Notes: a model not told the origin generated them from the sequence alone. Numbered from the stretch's first letter, positions 7,015-19,225 are shown. The stretch: 60,871 nucleotides of DNA from Roseburia sp. 1XD42-34 (GCF_009917385.1 NZ_QWLJ01000027.1:1-60871); one strand, 5' to 3'. Made by a program: numbers and translations.

Positions 7015-7812
7015 CTAGTTCCTTGTGATTAATAATCCAATAATGACAATTACAAACAAAAGATATATCCAAACATCCAGCTTACTTAATTTTAATTCAC
7101 GCAACTTGGTTCTGCCTTCGCCGCCTTGATAGCCTCTTGCTTCCATGGCCATTGCCAGTTCCTCTGCTCGTTTAAAGGCACTGACAAATAATGGAACGAG
7201 CAACGGTACAACAGCTTGTATTCTATCTTTGATCTTCCCTGTTCGAAAATCAACACCCCGTGAAGCTTGCGCTTTCGAAATTTTTTCTGTTTCTTGCAGC
7301 AAGGTTGGAATAAACCGAAGTGATATGGACATCATTAAAGCTAATTCGTGGACAGGAAAGCGCACTTTTTTTAATGGTTGTAGAATGCTTTCAATGGCAT
7401 CTGTGATTTCTATTGGTGTCGTTGTTAATGTTAATAGCGACGTGACTAAGATAAGCAAAAAGAAGCGCATCGAAATAGCAAATCCTTGAATTAGCCCACC
7501 AGAATAGACCTGAAATGCAAAGACCTCAAAAACTACGGTTCCTTCTTTTGTAATAATCAAATGAAGAATAAACGTAAAGATGATCAAAAACCAGACAGGC
7601 ATTAATCCCTTGAGTACAAATTTCAACGGTACACGAGATGTCAACATACTGGAGAGCGCAAAAATGGTTAGTATCGTATAGCTCCCAATATTATTAGCTA
7701 AAAAGACGATAAATACAAAAATAAAGATGATGGTAATTTTCGTTCGTGGGTCTAATCGGTGAACGAGGGAATTTCCTGGTACGTACTGACCAATAACCAT
7801 GGCATTATTCAC
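7015..7812 (-). CDS. ecfT: ECF transporter transmembrane subunit EcfT
   Basis: 265 residues with several membrane helices and the two Ala/Ser-Arg-Gly coupling motifs SRGVDFRTG and EARGYQGG that fit grooves of the two ATPases. It forms the energising module for many substrate-binding S subunits (vitamins, metals). The GTG start at 7812 overlaps the ecfA2 stop by 4 nt; ATG codon 5 is a possible alternative. Operon ecfA1-ecfA2-ecfT-truA. Confidence 0.95.
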   Translation of the reverse strand: MNNAMVIGQYVPGNSLVHRLDPRTKITIIFIFVFIVFLANNIGSYTILTIFALSSMLTSRVPLKFVLKGLMPVWFLIIFTFILHLIITKEGTVVFEVFAFQVYSGGLIQGFAISMRFFLLILVTSLLTLTTTPIEITDAIESILQPLKKVRFPVHELALMMSISLRFIPTLLQETEKISKAQASRGVDFRTGKIKDRIQAVVPLLVPLFVSAFKRAEELAMAMEARGYQGGEGRTKLRELKLSKLDVWIYLLFVIVIIGLLITRN

Positions 7813-8678
7813 GACCTTTTCCCCCCTTTAATCACCGCTGCAATCGCTAAAGCTAATTCACGTTCAGACTGCCGTGTAAAACGAAAATCGGTGTTGAATT
7901 TGTCATTCCAGCGATCTAGAAAAGTCACTACTTCCGGTGTATCGAGTTGGACTTTCTGCAATGCTTCTTTTTGCACGAACACTTCTTCTGGTTTGCCTTC
8001 CATATATTTTCTGCCTTTATTTAGGATGAGGACATGATCCGCATACGTGACTGCATCCTCCATACTATGAGTAACGAGGATGGTAGTCAGTTTCTCTGCT
8101 TGATGCCTTTTATAGAACATATTCATCATTTCTTTTTGCCCTCTGGGGTCAAGACCAGCAGTTGGCTCGTCCAACACAAGGACGCTTGGTTTTGTAGCCA
8201 AAACGCCTGCTATAGCAACCCGGCGCATTTGTCCACCGCTTAAGTCAAACGGGGAGCGTTCCAAATAATCCTCTGTTAATCCGACCGCTTGTAATGCTTC
8301 TCTTACCCGGTGTTGTATTTCGCTATCCCCAACACCAAAATTTTTCGGTCCAAAGCTAATATCCTTAGCTACTGTTTCTTCAAATAGTTGATGCTCCGGA
8401 TACTGAAATACGACACCAACATTGCTTCTTAATTGTTTCATATCCTTAGGTTTTTTATCTGCCGTTAACTGAAAATCCCCTATCTTTACTTTCCCTGCAG
8501 TCGGCTGCACTAGACCATTTAAATGCTGAATTAATGTTGATTTTCCTGATCCAGTATGACCAACAATGGCCAAAAATGTTCCTGAAGGGACATGAAAACT
8601 TAACTGGTCAATGGCTTTATGAGCAAATGGTGAATGCTGTTGATAGATATAGCTTACGTTTTCGAATGTAATATCCAT
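7809..8678 (-). CDS. ecfA2: ECF transporter ATPase EcfA2
   Basis: 289 residues: Walker [10 protein letters not shown] (about 40-48), signature [13 protein letters not shown], Walker [14 protein letters not shown], and His switch in VTHSMEDA. It pairs with EcfA1 and EcfT to power vitamin or metal uptake. The start overlaps the end of ecfA1 by 25 nt and its stop overlaps ecfT by 4 nt, so the three subunits are translationally coupled. Confidence 0.95.
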   Translation of the reverse strand: MDITFENVSYIYQQHSPFAHKAIDQLSFHVPSGTFLAIVGHTGSGKSTLIQHLNGLVQPTAGKVKIGDFQLTADKKPKDMKQLRSNVGVVFQYPEHQLFEETVAKDISFGPKNFGVGDSEIQHRVREALQAVGLTEDYLERSPFDLSGGQMRRVAIAGVLATKPSVLVLDEPTAGLDPRGQKEMMNMFYKRHQAEKLTTILVTHSMEDAVTYADHVLILNKGRKYMEGKPEEVFVQKEALQKVQLDTPEVVTFLDRWNDKFNTDFRFTRQSERELALAIAAVIKGGKRS

Positions 8679-9496
8679 AGGTCCTCCAACAGTTCTTCAT
8701 AATTTAAAGGTTCTTTTGTGATGGGGATATCATACTGCTTTAAAGCTTTTGCTAATGAGGCAATAAATGGAACATCTAAACCAATTGCACGTAAAGCATC
8801 TTGTTTAGAAAAAAGAGCTCTTGGGCTAGACTCCTCCCAAACCTGACCTTCATTCATAACGATAACTCGATCCGCTTGGACAATTTCTTGTAGATCGTGA
8901 GTAATCGTCAGTAACGTTACGTCCTTATTTACCTTTAAATTGGTGACAGTTTTCATAATATCTTTTCTGCCTCGCGGATCCAGCATCGCAGTTGCTTCAT
9001 CTAGAATAAGGACTTTAGGAGATACAGCCAATACACTTGCAATTGCTACACGCTGCTTTTGTCCACCCGACAACCGATGCGGTTCGGTTAACCGATAATC
9101 TTCCATGCGAACTGCCTGAAGAACATCATCTAAGCGTGCCAGCATTTCTTCTCTAGGAAATCCTCTGTTTTCCATGCCAAATGCAACGTCATCTTGTACC
9201 GTTGTGCCAACAAATTGGTTATCTGGATTTTGAAATACCATCCCCACATCTTTACGGATATCCCATATCGTTTCTTCCTGTACTTTTTTTCCAGCAACAT
9301 AAATTTCTCCTTCTTGTGGAAACAAAAGACCATTCATTAATTTCGCAATCGTTGACTTCCCTGATCCATTATGACCAATTATGGCTACCCATTCTTGCTC
9401 ATAGATCTCAAAGCTACAGTTTTTCAGTACCCATGGCTGCTCGTCTCCATATCGAAATGATACATTTCTAAACTCAACCAATTTGAGATTGCTCAT
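8654..9496 (-). CDS. ecfA1: ECF transporter ATPase EcfA1
   Basis: 280 residues with Walker [10 protein letters not shown], signature [16 protein letters not shown] and Walker [14 protein letters not shown] (Ala in place of the commoner Pro after Glu, usual for EcfA1). First gene of the ecf module, 196 bp after rplQ and beyond a terminator, so it may be driven by read-through or its own promoter. The C-terminal extension (about 230-280) is the EcfA-specific dimerisation region. Confidence 0.95.
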   Translation of the reverse strand: MSNLKLVEFRNVSFRYGDEQPWVLKNCSFEIYEQEWVAIIGHNGSGKSTIAKLMNGLLFPQEGEIYVAGKKVQEETIWDIRKDVGMVFQNPDNQFVGTTVQDDVAFGMENRGFPREEMLARLDDVLQAVRMEDYRLTEPHRLSGGQKQRVAIASVLAVSPKVLILDEATAMLDPRGRKDIMKTVTNLKVNKDVTLLTITHDLQEIVQADRVIVMNEGQVWEESSPRALFSKQDALRAIGLDVPFIASLAKALKQYDIPITKEPLNYEELLEDLWILHSKT

Positions 9497-9628
9497 CTAA
9501 ACTCCTCCTCTTACTTCTTATGCCAAGAAAGGGTACATTTTTAATGCTTCGCAGTTTCTCTTGTTCTGCTAAAAGAAAGTAAACTGACATTTAGGTTTTC
9601 CCTAAAACAGAGTAGGAAATGCAAGTAC

Positions 9629-9677
9629 AAAAAAAGGGCCTGGATGTACCTCGTAGAAGAGATTCAGTCCTGCCCTT
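9629..9677 (-). terminator. Intrinsic terminator after rplQ
   Basis: On the minus strand AAGGGC-AGGA ... TCC-AGGCCCTT folds into a stem followed by a run of T. It ends the alpha operon, separating it from ecfA1; partial read-through is likely because no strong promoter for ecfA1 was found. Confidence 0.75.
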
Positions 9678-9692
9678 GTCGCTGTGGTTACA

Positions 9693-10046
9693 TTAAACTA
9701 GTTCAATAATTGCCATTTTCGCACCATCACCTTGACGAGCGCCCAATTTAAGAACACGTGTGTATCCACCTTGACGGTCTTCATAACGCGGAGCTACATC
9801 ATTAAAAAGCTTTTGAATAACATTTTCGTTTTCATTTGCTTCTTGATTGTATAAGAATGATGCTGCTTGACGGCGCGCGTGAAGGTCCCCACGTTTGCCT
9901 AATGTAATCATTTTATCAACAACGGATTTTAGTTCCTTCGCTTTTGCTTCTGTTGTTTCAATCCGCTCATGAATAATTAAATCAGAGGCAAGGTTGCGAA
10001 GTAGAGCCAAGCGTTGATCCGATGTACGACCTAATTTTCTAGCCAT
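9693..10046 (-). CDS. rplQ: 50S ribosomal protein L17
   Basis: 117 residues with the conserved start [24 protein letters not shown] and end [13 protein letters not shown]17 lies near the peptide exit tunnel. Last gene of the alpha operon. It is 280 bp from rpoA, a long spacer for this pair; the spacer (10047-10326) shows no convincing terminator and only a 15-codon leader-like frame. Confidence 0.97.
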   Translation of the reverse strand: MARKLGRTSDQRLALLRNLASDLIIHERIETTEAKAKELKSVVDKMITLGKRGDLHARRQAASFLYNQEANENENVIQKLFNDVAPRYEDRQGGYTRVLKLGARQGDGAKMAIIELV

Positions 10047-10326
10047 GGACTATCCCTCCCTTTCTTTGATGACTTTTTGAAAGTTTTCCATCCAAAACGA
10101 ATAACCTGATAAGTCTATAGCCTACATGAGGTCTTCCTTGTTTTATCTTTTCTTACGTACATCCTCTATCCTTCCTTGCAAAAGAAAAGAAAGCTACTAT
10201 TGCCTTCTGTAAACGCAAAAAAGTGATGCAATGAACGAAAGCAAACGGTCAGTACTGAATGGAGTAATTCGTGTATGCAAGCACTGTATACTAGTGCATC
10301 GTTATTTTCTAAAGATATCTGTACGA

Positions 10327-11271
10327 TTAGTCATCGTCCCGTAAACTAAGACCTAAATCACTTAGCTTCACTTTTACTTCTTCTAACGATTTACGTCCAA
10401 GGTTACGTACTTTCATCATATCTTCTTCAGATTTATTTGCTAGTTCTTGTACGGTATTAATTCCAGCACGCTTTAGACAGTTATAGGATCTGACAGAAAG
10501 ATCTAGCTCTTCAATCGTCATTTCCATCACTTTCTCTTTTTGGTCTTCTTCTTTCTCAACCATAATTTCAGCGTTTTTCGCTTCATCTGTTAACCCTACA
10601 AAAATATTAAGATGTTCCGTAAAGACTTTCGCTCCTAAGGAAACAGCTTCTTCAGGTCGAATGCTGCCGTCTGTATGCACATCAAGCGTCAATTTATCGA
10701 AGTTTGCCACTTGACCGACACGTGTATTCTCTACTTGGTAGGTTACCCTTGATACTGGAGTGAAGATGGAATCAACTGGAATTATCCCGATTGGCTGATC
10801 ATCACGTTTGTTTGCTTCAGCAGGACGGTACCCGCGTCCACGTTCTGCTGTAATCTTCATATGCAAGCTGCCTTTGCTATTTAACGTAGCAATTAGCAAA
10901 TCTGGATTTAAGACTTCTACATCACTATCATATGTTAGATCTGCAGCCGTAACTTTTCCTTCTCCCTGCACATCAATCTCTAATGTTTTCTCTTCATCAG
11001 AGTAGATTTTTAGCGCTAGTTTTTTCAGATTCAAAATAATTGTTGTCACATCTTCAACAACACCATCAATCGTTGAAAATTCATGTAGCGCTCCATCAAT
11101 TTGAACTGATGTCACAGCAGCTCCTGGAAGTGAGGATAGTAGGATACGACGCAAGGAGTTTCCTAGAGTGGTACCATATCCACGTTCAAGCGGTTCGACT
11201 ACGAATTTTCCAAATGTAGCATCATCGCTGATTTCTACCGTCTCAATTTTTGGTTTTTCAATTTCGATCAT
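10327..11271 (-). CDS. rpoA: RNA polymerase alpha subunit
   Basis: 314 residues, full length. N-terminal assembly domain (about 1-230; [23 protein letters not shown]) and C-terminal UP-element and activator-binding domain (about 245-314; [34 protein letters not shown]). Member of the alpha operon downstream of rpsK. A hairpin in the rpsK-rpoA spacer lies about 35 bp upstream of the start. Confidence 0.98.
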   Translation of the reverse strand: MIEIEKPKIETVEISDDATFGKFVVEPLERGYGTTLGNSLRRILLSSLPGAAVTSVQIDGALHEFSTIDGVVEDVTTIILNLKKLALKIYSDEEKTLEIDVQGEGKVTAADLTYDSDVEVLNPDLLIATLNSKGSLHMKITAERGRGYRPAEANKRDDQPIGIIPVDSIFTPVSRVTYQVENTRVGQVANFDKLTLDVHTDGSIRPEEAVSLGAKVFTEHLNIFVGLTDEAKNAEIMVEKEEDQKEKVMEMTIEELDLSVRSYNCLKRAGINTVQELANKSEEDMMKVRNLGRKSLEEVKVKLSDLGLSLRDDD

Positions 11272-11304
11272 TCCATAAAACCCTCCTTTAAAACGTCGAA
11301 ACCC

Positions 11305-11326
11305 CGGTTAGACTGTTGTCTAACCG
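11305..11326. other. 9-bp-stem hairpin in the rpsK-rpoA spacer
   Basis: CGGTTAGAC TGTT GTCTAACCG is a perfect stem-loop with no T-run on the minus strand, so it is not a standard terminator. It may influence mRNA processing or stability between rpsK and rpoA (inference). Confidence 0.5.
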
Positions 11327-11484
11327 AAATTCCTCAAAAAAGGCAGTTGGCGTTTCTGCACTACCTGTAAAATCTTTCGTACGTTCTTGTCTTGTGGATG
11401 CTCTGTCCCTAAAGGATACACTCCTTTAGACTTTTAGCTATCATAACCCATTATAGACAGGGTGACAAATTATATACGGTATAA

Positions 11485-11874
11485 TTATACACGACGACGT
11501 TTTGGTGGGCGGCAACCGTTATGAGGTACTGGTGTTACATCACGAATAGCTGTAACTTCCAAACCAGCTGCCTGAAGAGAACGAATAGCTGCTTCACGTC
11601 CAGCTCCTGGTCCTTTGACAGTTACTTCAAGAGTTTTCATACCATTGTCAATTGCTGATTTAGCAGCAGTTTCAGCTGCCATTTGAGCAGCAAATGGAGT
11701 AGATTTCTTTGAACCCTTAAAGCCTAATGCGCCAGCTGAGCTCCATCCAACAGCGTTACCTTGGGTATCAGTAATTGTAACAATCGTATTGTTGAACGTA
11801 GAACGAATGTGTGCTACACCTGACTCAATATTTTTTTTCACACGACGTTTACGTGCGGTTGATTTTTGTGCCAT
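11485..11874 (-). CDS. rpsK: 30S ribosomal protein S11
   Basis: 129 residues ending in the conserved basic tail [18 protein letters not shown]11 lies on the platform of the 30S subunit near the Shine-Dalgarno helix. Start ATG with a good AGGAGG site. It is followed by a 213-bp spacer before rpoA containing a hairpin. Confidence 0.97.
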   Translation of the reverse strand: MAQKSTARKRRVKKNIESGVAHIRSTFNNTIVTITDTQGNAVGWSSAGALGFKGSKKSTPFAAQMAAETAAKSAIDNGMKTLEVTVKGPGAGREAAIRSLQAAGLEVTAIRDVTPVPHNGCRPPKRRRV

Positions 11875-11897
11875 TACCTATTAACCTCCTTTAACGT

Positions 11898-12263
11898 TTA
11901 TTTTTTCTTCCCAGCAATCGCGCGACGTGGTCCTTTACGAGTACGTGAATTGTTTTTCGTTTTTTGTCCACGAACCGGAAGTCCACGGCGATGACGGATC
12001 CCGCGATATGAGCCGATTTCAATTAAACGTTTGATATTTAGAGACACTTCACGACGAAGATCCCCTTCAATTGTATACTCATCTGTAGCTTTACGAATTC
12101 TTCCTAATTCGTCCTCTGTTAGGTCGCGTACACGAGTGTCTTCAGAAACGCCTGCTTCTTTAAGGATTTTTTGGGCAGTAGTTTTTCCAATTCCGTAAAT
12201 GTACGTTAAGGAAATGACTACGCGTTTATCACGTGGGACATCAATACCTGCAATACGTGCCAT
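11898..12263 (-). CDS. rpsM: 30S ribosomal protein S13
   Basis: 121 residues with [15 protein letters not shown], the helix-hairpin-helix part [14 protein letters not shown] and the basic tail [16 protein letters not shown]. It forms head-to-50S bridges and contacts the P-site tRNA. 23 bp before rpsK. Confidence 0.97.
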   Translation of the reverse strand: MARIAGIDVPRDKRVVISLTYIYGIGKTTAQKILKEAGVSEDTRVRDLTEDELGRIRKATDEYTIEGDLRREVSLNIKRLIEIGSYRGIRHRRGLPVRGQKTKNNSRTRKGPRRAIAGKKK

Positions 12264-12286
12264 ATAGTTTTAACACCTCCTGTTTG

Positions 12287-12427
<141 letters not shown>

Positions 12428-12431
12428 TCAC

Positions 12432-12650
12432 TTATTTATAACGGTACGTAATTCGTCCTCTGGTTAAATCATACGGAGAAAGTTCCACCGTTACTTTATC
12501 GCCTGGAAGAATGCGAATAAAGTGCATACGAATTTTCCCGGATACGTGGGCTAATACCGTATGACCATTTTCCAACTCCACATTAAACATTGCATTTGGC
12601 AATGTTTCAGTTACGGTTCCTTCCACTTCAATTACATCGTCTTTCGCCAT
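12432..12650 (-). CDS. infA: Translation initiation factor IF-1
   Basis: 72 residues, an OB-fold protein ([20 protein letters not shown] ... RGRITYRYK) that blocks the A site during initiation. It overlaps the end of the KOW-protein gene by 23 nt, suggesting translational coupling. Confidence 0.97.
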   Translation of the reverse strand: MAKDDVIEVEGTVTETLPNAMFNVELENGHTVLAHVSGKIRMHFIRILPGDKVTVELSPYDLTRGRITYRYK

Positions 12651-12966
12651 CGTGTTGATCTCCCTTCTTCAAATCAGTCACAACTTCATTGACAAATTTT
12701 GCTATGGCAAATCGCAATTTACCATTTGTGACACGACCAGTTTCTAGAAGGCTGTTTTGGACTTCTGGAGAAATATAATCCATTAACTCGATATGATGAA
12801 GATTCTTTTTCTTTGGTCGATCATATTTACGTTTTTCCCCATCTGCAAGCAAGACATACTTATCATCGACAGATTTAATAACGACTGCGTATTGACCCGC
12901 TTCACGTCCTTGCATAATACGAACAACTTGACCTATCAGCGGAATCGAATCATCTTCGTTCAACAA
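12628..12966 (-). CDS. KOW-domain RNA-binding protein (YbzG-like, L14e-like)
   Basis: 112 residues. The N-terminal KOW/SH3-like part [33 protein letters not shown] resembles archaeal/eukaryotic L14e; a similar gene (ybzG) sits before infA in B. subtilis. Role unknown, probably RNA binding linked to translation. The start is TTG with GGTGAT upstream; a tandem TTG one codon earlier is also possible. The map gene that normally precedes it is absent. Confidence 0.85.
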   Translation of the reverse strand: MLNEDDSIPLIGQVVRIMQGREAGQYAVVIKSVDDKYVLLADGEKRKYDRPKKKNLHHIELMDYISPEVQNSLLETGRVTNGKLRFAIAKFVNEVVTDLKKGDQHDGERRCN

Positions 12967-13134
12967 CGATCACCTTCACTTAGGCTATAGTTTATATGGT
13001 TCGCCTGTTTATTCAAAAGAGTTACTCATTTTTATCAGTGTGTCACGTTCTCATCTATATAGGAATACGCCGTTCTTCTCACGACTTATTATAACTTTTC
13101 ATTGCTAGAAATGCATCCCATGCAGTTCATGTGA

Positions 13135-13812
<678 letters not shown>

Positions 13813-15105
13813 CTACTTAATAAATCCTTTGTAGTGACGCTTTACCAATTGGCTTTCCAATTGCTTCATTGTTTGCAGAGCTACACCAACAACAATCAGT
13901 AAACTCGTTCCACCAATTTGCACGGATTGCGGCAAATTAGCAATTCCGCTTAAAGCTAGTGGCAAGACAGATACAGCTGCTAAGAATAAGGCACCAACAA
14001 ATGTTAAGCGATACAATACTCTTGTTAAATAGGTTTCTGTGTTTTTACCAGGACGAATTCCTGGTATATAACCGCCTTGCTTTTGTAGATTCTCAGCCAT
14101 TTGTTCTGGATTTACTTGAACAAAGGTATAAAAATACGTAAACGCGATGATTAACGAAACATAAATAACCATACCTATTGGCTTTGTATAATCAAAAATA
14201 CGCTGAATAGTTGCAGCAATATCGTTTCCTTCAAAAAAAGTGGCAATTGTGCTTGGTGCCATAATAAACGCAACAGCGAAGATAACTGGAATAACACCTG
14301 CAGCGTTCACTTTTAAAGGCAAGTGTGTCGATTGGCCGCCTACTGGAGAACGATTAACAAGCTTTTTCGCATATTGAATGGGTATTTTGCGTAATGCTTG
14401 TTGAATAAAAATAACTCCAACCGTTACTGCAATAACAACCAAAGCAATTAAAGCAACAATAACAATATTGATAAACAGCTCATCACCAGGATTGATAAAA
14501 TACTGGCTGTAAAGCTGTTGCATGCCGTTTGGTACTGCTGCTACAATACCTGCAAATATGATAATCGAAATTCCGTTACCGACTCCATTAGCTGTAATTT
14601 GTTCTCCAAGCCACATTAAAAATGCTGTTCCACTTGTTAAAACAATGGCAATAACAACGAATTTCATTGGACCAGGATCCGCAATTAGCAAACCATTGGC
14701 CATTGCATTAAATCCTATTGACATGGCAATTGCCTGTATAAATGCAAGAACAATAGTGCCATAACGCGTAACTTGGGCAAGCTTTTTCCTTCCTGCATCG
14801 CCTTGTTTTTTCCATTCTGCAAATTTAGGTACAACGTCCATTTGCAATAACTGCATAATAATGGATGCCGTAATATAAGGCATGATTCCCATTGCAAAAA
14901 TGGAGAAGTTTTGCAATGCGCCCCCACCAAACGTATTTAAAAAGCCAAACACATTTTGTGAGTTCATAAAATCAATTGCCTGCTTATCAGTAAAAGGCAC
15001 AGGTATAAATGTGCCTAGACGGAAGACAACTAGCATCAATAGCGTAAAAATTATTTTCCGTCTTATATCACCTACGCGCATAAAATTGGAGATTGTACGG
15101 AACAT
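13813..15105 (-). CDS. secY: Protein translocase subunit SecY
   Basis: 430 residues with the ten-helix channel pattern: plug and lateral-gate helices near the start (FRTISNFMRVGDIRRKI), cytosolic loop C5 with KIPIQYAKK, and the IRPGKNTETYL loop before helix 9. It forms the SecYEG channel with SecE (also in this window). The ATG overlaps the rplO stop by one base (TAATG), so the two are coupled. Confidence 0.97.
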   Translation of the reverse strand: MFRTISNFMRVGDIRRKIIFTLLMLVVFRLGTFIPVPFTDKQAIDFMNSQNVFGFLNTFGGGALQNFSIFAMGIMPYITASIIMQLLQMDVVPKFAEWKKQGDAGRKKLAQVTRYGTIVLAFIQAIAMSIGFNAMANGLLIADPGPMKFVVIAIVLTSGTAFLMWLGEQITANGVGNGISIIIFAGIVAAVPNGMQQLYSQYFINPGDELFINIVIVALIALVVIAVTVGVIFIQQALRKIPIQYAKKLVNRSPVGGQSTHLPLKVNAAGVIPVIFAVAFIMAPSTIATFFEGNDIAATIQRIFDYTKPIGMVIYVSLIIAFTYFYTFVQVNPEQMAENLQKQGGYIPGIRPGKNTETYLTRVLYRLTFVGALFLAAVSVLPLALSGIANLPQSVQIGGTSLLIVVGVALQTMKQLESQLVKRHYKGFIK

Positions 15106-15545
15106 TAGATCACCTCTATTTGACCGCCCGCTGCCTCGATTGCTTCTTTAGCTGAAGCAGAGAACTTATGAGCTTTTACTGTTAGTTTTTTCTCCATAGA
15201 GCCGTTGCCAAGTACTTTAATACCTGCTTTCAACTTGCTAACTACGCCTTCTTCCAGTAATAGCTCAGGTGTTATTTCTGTGCCATCTTCAAAACGATTT
15301 AATGTGTCAAGATTTACGATAGCAAACTCTTTACGGTGAATGTTGGTAAATCCACGCTTCGGCAAGCGCTGAAATAGTGGTAATTGACCACCTTCAAACC
15401 CTGGACGAGTTCCGCCACCAGAGCGTGCTTTTTGTCCTTTATGTCCACGTCCTGAAGTTTTCCCGTTGCCAGATGACATTCCACGACCTACACGATTACG
15501 ATTCTTACGTGTACCTTCTGCAGCCTTCAATTCATGAAGTTTCAT
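15105..15545 (-). CDS. rplO: 50S ribosomal protein L15
   Basis: 146 residues with the Gly/Arg-rich N-terminus ([21 protein letters not shown]) that threads into 23S rRNA and the C-terminal [18 protein letters not shown]. spc operon, between rpmD and secY. Confidence 0.97.
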   Translation of the reverse strand: MKLHELKAAEGTRKNRNRVGRGMSSGNGKTSGRGHKGQKARSGGGTRPGFEGGQLPLFQRLPKRGFTNIHRKEFAIVNLDTLNRFEDGTEITPELLLEEGVVSKLKAGIKVLGNGSMEKKLTVKAHKFSASAKEAIEAAGGQIEVI

Positions 15546-15577
15546 GCGAGCACCTCCTCTTTACGCTTATTTCGTAT

Positions 15578-15760
15578 TTAAACCTCTTTAACCGTTAGTA
15601 AATGAGATACTTTGTTGACCATGCCGCGAACAGCTGGTGTATCTTCATGAACAACCGATTGGCGAATTTTCTTTAATCCTAATGCTTGAACAGTTTTTCT
15701 TTGTACTTCTGTTCCACCAATAACACTGCGCGTGAGGGTTATTTCTAGTTTTTTAGACAT
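15578..15760 (-). CDS. rpmD: 50S ribosomal protein L30
   Basis: 60 residues, the short bacterial form ([20 protein letters not shown] ... [12 protein letters not shown]). Lies 13 bp after rpsE in the spc operon; AGGAGGGA ribosome-binding site. Confidence 0.96.
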   Translation of the reverse strand: MSKKLEITLTRSVIGGTEVQRKTVQALGLKKIRQSVVHEDTPAVRGMVNKVSHLLTVKEV

Positions 15761-15773
15761 AACAGTTCCCTCC

Positions 15774-16277
15774 TTATCCTAACAGTTCTTCTACAGACTT
15801 TCCACGTAGTTTTGCTACATCTTCTGCGCGCTTTAAGTTCGTTAAACCATTGATTGTTGCACGGATCATATTAATCGGCGTGTTTGAACCTAATGATTTC
15901 GTTAGTATATCACCTACACCAGCAAGTTCCAAAATTGCACGTACTGGACCACCAGAGATAACACCTGTACCTTCTGCTGCTGGTTTTAATAATACATTAC
16001 CTGAACCAAATTGACCATGAATTTCATGTGGAATAGTGGTTCCGACGATAGGCACGGTAATTAGATTTTTCTTCGCATCATCGACTGCTTTTTTAATTGC
16101 TTCTGGTACCTCTTGTGCTTTTCCTGTACCAAAACCTACATGACCATTTTTATCTCCGACAACGACTAGAGCTGCAAAGCGGAAATTACGCCCACCTTTA
16201 ACAACTTTTGCAACACGGTTGACCGCAACCACACGCTCTTCAAGATCTAACTTGTTCGGATCAATGTTTTTATTCAT
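15774..16277 (-). CDS. rpsE: 30S ribosomal protein S5
   Basis: 167 residues: N-terminal dsRBD-like domain ([22 protein letters not shown]) and C-terminal domain ([21 protein letters not shown]). The VKGGRNF loop, where spectinomycin-resistance changes are known, reads as wild type. S5 takes part in decoding fidelity and mRNA unwinding at the entry tunnel. Confidence 0.97.
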   Translation of the reverse strand: MNKNIDPNKLDLEERVVAVNRVAKVVKGGRNFRFAALVVVGDKNGHVGFGTGKAQEVPEAIKKAVDDAKKNLITVPIVGTTIPHEIHGQFGSGNVLLKPAAEGTGVISGGPVRAILELAGVGDILTKSLGSNTPINMIRATINGLTNLKRAEDVAKLRGKSVEELLG

Positions 16278-16297
16278 GTATGTCCCTCCTTTATCGT

Positions 16298-16663
16298 TTA
16301 AAATTCAAGACCTGCTTCTCTCGCAGACTCTGCTAAAGCTTTCACACGTCCATGATAAAGGTAGCCTCCGCGGTCAAAGACAACCGATTTGTAACCTTTA
16401 TCCTGAGCACGTTTAGCTATCATTTCTCCAACTTGTTTTGCAGCCTCCACATTACTAGTAACCCCTGTCAAGTTTAGTTCACTATCCTTTGTAGAAGCAC
16501 TTGCAACTGTTTTGCTATTTTCATCATCAATTAGTTGTACATAGATGTGTTTATTTGAACGGTAAACGTTTAGACGAGGACGCTGCTCAGTACCGTGAAC
16601 AGTTTTACGCACACGTGCGTGTCTTCTTTTACGTACCATATTTTTATCTGGTTTTGTAATCAC
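16298..16663 (-). CDS. rplR: 50S ribosomal protein L18
   Basis: 121 residues with the 5S rRNA-binding pattern [19 protein letters not shown] and C-terminal [18 protein letters not shown]. It carries 5S rRNA into the central protuberance together with L5. Start MITKPDKN with AAAGGAG upstream. Confidence 0.97.
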   Translation of the reverse strand: MITKPDKNMVRKRRHARVRKTVHGTEQRPRLNVYRSNKHIYVQLIDDENSKTVASASTKDSELNLTGVTSNVEAAKQVGEMIAKRAQDKGYKSVVFDRGGYLYHGRVKALAESAREAGLEF

Positions 16664-16691
16664 TTAGGTCACTCCTTTCTGCTACCTAGTC

Positions 16692-17228
16692 TTACTTGGC
16701 AGTTTTACCTTCTTTACGACGTACATATTCGCCTTCGTAACGAATTCCTTTACCTTTATAAGGCTCTGGTGGACGTATTGCTCTGATTTTAGAAGCAACT
16801 GCTCCCACAAGCTCCTTATCAATACCTTTAATGATAAGCTGTGTGTTTTTTGGTACGTCAATTTCGATTCCGTCAATTGGATCAATTTCTACAGGGTGTG
16901 AGTAACCAGCATTGATGACTACTTTGTTTCCCTGTTTTTGCGCACGGTAACCGACACCGATAATTTCAAGAGACTTTTCAAAGCCTTTATTTACTCCTTC
17001 AACCATATTGTTGATTAGGCTTCGTGTAGTACCATGTAATGCGCGGTGGTCTTTGTGATCGCTTGGGCGCTCTAGTGTGATCACATTACCTTCCATGTTT
17101 ATTTTAATATCGTGATGTAGATTTCTTGTTAATTCACCTTTTGGTCCTTTAACTGTAATAACAGTACCATCGAACTTCACTTCTACACCTTGGGGAATTT
17201 CGATTGGTTTAAGTCCTATACGAGACAT
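16692..17228 (-). CDS. rplF: 50S ribosomal protein L6
   Basis: 178 residues, two tandem L6 folds, with the conserved [22 protein letters not shown] tail near the sarcin-ricin loop. The ATG at 17228 gives the canonical [10 protein letters not shown] start with 8-nt spacing from AGGAGG; an ATG three codons earlier lies too close to the ribosome-binding site. Confidence 0.97.
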   Translation of the reverse strand: MSRIGLKPIEIPQGVEVKFDGTVITVKGPKGELTRNLHHDIKINMEGNVITLERPSDHKDHRALHGTTRSLINNMVEGVNKGFEKSLEIIGVGYRAQKQGNKVVINAGYSHPVEIDPIDGIEIDVPKNTQLIIKGIDKELVGAVASKIRAIRPPEPYKGKGIRYEGEYVRRKEGKTAK

Positions 17229-17259
17229 TCCATGCACCTCCTCATCTTTAACTATTCCA

Positions 17260-17658
17260 TTACCAGACGTATGCTAATACTTCGCCACCAACAGCTTGGG
17301 AACGTGCTTCTTTGTCGGAAAGCACTCCTTTGGAAGTTGAAACGATAGCAATTCCTAAACCATTAAGTACACGAGGTACCTCATTGGCTTTAGCATAAAC
17401 ACGTAGTCCTGGTTTGCTTATACGTTTAATACCTGTAATTACTCGCTCTTCATTCGCACCATATTTAAGGAAGATACGAAGGATACCTTGCTTGTTATCC
17501 TCGACAAGCTCATAGTCTGTAACGAAGCCTTCTCGTTTAAGAATATCAGCGATCTCCTTTTTCATCTTTGATGCAGGAAGTTCTAATTTCTCATGTTTTA
17601 CCATGTTCGCATTACGAATACGAGTAAGCATATCTGCAATTGGATCTGTCATAACCAT
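17260..17658 (-). CDS. rpsH: 30S ribosomal protein S8
   Basis: 132 residues ([18 protein letters not shown] ... [13 protein letters not shown]). It binds the central domain of 16S rRNA and nucleates platform assembly; in enteric bacteria it is also the spc-operon repressor. Full length. Confidence 0.97.
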   Translation of the reverse strand: MVMTDPIADMLTRIRNANMVKHEKLELPASKMKKEIADILKREGFVTDYELVEDNKQGILRIFLKYGANEERVITGIKRISKPGLRVYAKANEVPRVLNGLGIAIVSTSKGVLSDKEARSQAVGGEVLAYVW

Positions 17659-17687
17659 TCATCATTACCTCCTTCCCAAATCGGGGT

Positions 17688-17873
17688 TTACCAGCTTGCT
17701 TTTTTGACACCAGGAATTTGACCTTTATAGGCAAGTTCGCGGAAACAAATACGGCAAAGTTTAAATTTACGGATTACAGAATGCGGACGCCCACAGCGCT
17801 CACAGCGTGTATACTCACGTACTTGATATTTCTGCGGACGCTTTTGTTTTGCAATCATTGATTTTTTAGCCAC
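17688..17873 (-). CDS. rpsN: 30S ribosomal protein S14, zinc-binding type Z
   Basis: 61 residues with two CxxC pairs (CERCG and CRICF), the zinc-containing C+ form found as the main S14 in Bacillaceae; a zinc-free paralogue, if any, would lie elsewhere. Late assembly protein of the 30S head. Confidence 0.97.
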   Translation of the reverse strand: MAKKSMIAKQKRPQKYQVREYTRCERCGRPHSVIRKFKLCRICFRELAYKGQIPGVKKASW

Positions 17874-17903
17874 TATTTTCCCTCCTTGTATTAGCTCTTT
17901 TGC

Positions 17904-18443
17904 TTACTTTTGGAAAGGCATGCCTAACTGAGCCAGAAGTTCACGAGCTTCTTCATCCGTGTTAGACGTTGTAACAATTACAATATCCATACCACGAATT
18001 TTACTTACTTTATCATAATTAATTTCTGGGAAAATGAGCTGTTCTTTAACTCCTAATGTGTAGTTACCGCGACCATCAAATGCTTTCTTTGACACACCAC
18101 GGAAGTCACGCACACGCGGAAGTGATACAGCGATAAGCTTTTGTAAAAATTCGTACATACGCTCACCGCGAAGGGTTACTTTCGCACCAATCGGCATTCC
18201 TTCACGAAGGCGAAATCCAGCGATCGATTTTTTTGCACGAGTAATCATTGGCTTTTGACCAGAAATTAACGCTAACTCTTCGACAGCATTATCCAAAGCT
18301 TTTGAGTTCTGAACTGCGTCACCAACACCCATGTTAACTACAATTTTTTCAATAGCTGGCACTTGCATTACAGACTCATAGTTAAATTTATTCATTAAAG
18401 ATGGTAGTACTTCATCTTGATATTTTTTCTTCAATTGATTCAT
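17904..18443 (-). CDS. rplE: 50S ribosomal protein L5
   Basis: 179 residues ([17 protein letters not shown] ... [16 protein letters not shown]). It binds 5S rRNA and makes an intersubunit bridge. Two tandem ATGs follow AAAGGAGG; the second (18443) has 8-nt spacing and gives the family length, the first (18446) adds one Met. Confidence 0.96.
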   Translation of the reverse strand: MNQLKKKYQDEVLPSLMNKFNYESVMQVPAIEKIVVNMGVGDAVQNSKALDNAVEELALISGQKPMITRAKKSIAGFRLREGMPIGAKVTLRGERMYEFLQKLIAVSLPRVRDFRGVSKKAFDGRGNYTLGVKEQLIFPEINYDKVSKIRGMDIVIVTTSNTDEEARELLAQLGMPFQK

Positions 18444-18467
18444 CATGTCGCCCTCCTTTCGCTGAAC

Positions 18468-18779
18468 CTATTTATCTAACGCTTCACCGGATTTTTTAGC
18501 GATACGGACTTTCTTTCCATCACGTACTTCGTAACCAACACGGGTTGGCTCTCCGGATTTACGATCTATTGGCATCACGTTAGAAACATGAATCGGTGCT
18601 TCCTGGTTAAGAATTCCCCCTTGTGGGTTTTCTTGGGAAGGTTTGGCATGTTTTTTAACCATGTTAATTCCTTCTACAAGCACTCGGTCTTTTTTCGGGT
18701 ATGCTTCTAAGATCGTGCCTTCTTTTCCACGGTCTTTGCCTGAAATGATTTTTACTTTATCACCTTTTTTTACATGCAT
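18468..18779 (-). CDS. rplX: 50S ribosomal protein L24
   Basis: 103 residues with an N-terminal KOW motif ([21 protein letters not shown]). An early assembly initiator protein of the 50S. The ATG at 18779 was chosen over an upstream frame start because it follows AGGAGGT at the right distance and gives the canonical N-terminus. Confidence 0.97.
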   Translation of the reverse strand: MHVKKGDKVKIISGKDRGKEGTILEAYPKKDRVLVEGINMVKKHAKPSQENPQGGILNQEAPIHVSNVMPIDRKSGEPTRVGYEVRDGKKVRIAKKSGEALDK

Positions 18780-18814
18780 GCTTAACGCACCTCCTAACAA
18801 GGCTAATTTTTAGC

Positions 18815-19183
18815 TTATAATACTTCTGGAGCAAGAGATACGATTTTCATGAACTTTGCATCACGTAATTCACGTGCAACCGGTCCAAAAATACGAGTTC
18901 CTCTTGGACTTTTATCATCACGAACAATTACCGCTGCATTTTCATCAAAACGAATATATGATCCATCTTTACGGCGTGCACCAGATTTGGAACGTACAAT
19001 AACTGCTCTTACTACATCACCTTTTTTGACAACGCCGCCTGGTGTTGCTTCTTTTACCGAACAAACAACAACGTCACCAATATTAGCGGTTTTTCGTCCG
19101 GATCCGCCCAATACTTTGATGGTTAATAATTCACGTGCTCCAGAGTTATCTGCAACTTTTAAACGAGTTTCCTGTTGAATCAT
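18815..19183 (-). CDS. rplN: 50S ribosomal protein L14
   Basis: 122 residues ([20 protein letters not shown] ... [15 protein letters not shown] type end). It forms bridges B5/B8 with the 30S and is the docking site of RsfS. Full length, in standard S10-spc order. Confidence 0.97.
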   Translation of the reverse strand: MIQQETRLKVADNSGARELLTIKVLGGSGRKTANIGDVVVCSVKEATPGGVVKKGDVVRAVIVRSKSGARRKDGSYIRFDENAAVIVRDDKSPRGTRIFGPVARELRDAKFMKIVSLAPEVL

Positions 19184-19225
19184 ATCGCTGTAACCTCCCT
19201 TCGGATACCTTCCGAGCGAACTTTA

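Noticed and set aside
10047..10326. 15-codon frame with ribosome-binding site in the rpoA-rplQ spacer
   Set aside because: Could be a leader peptide by chance; no terminator or attenuator partner was found.
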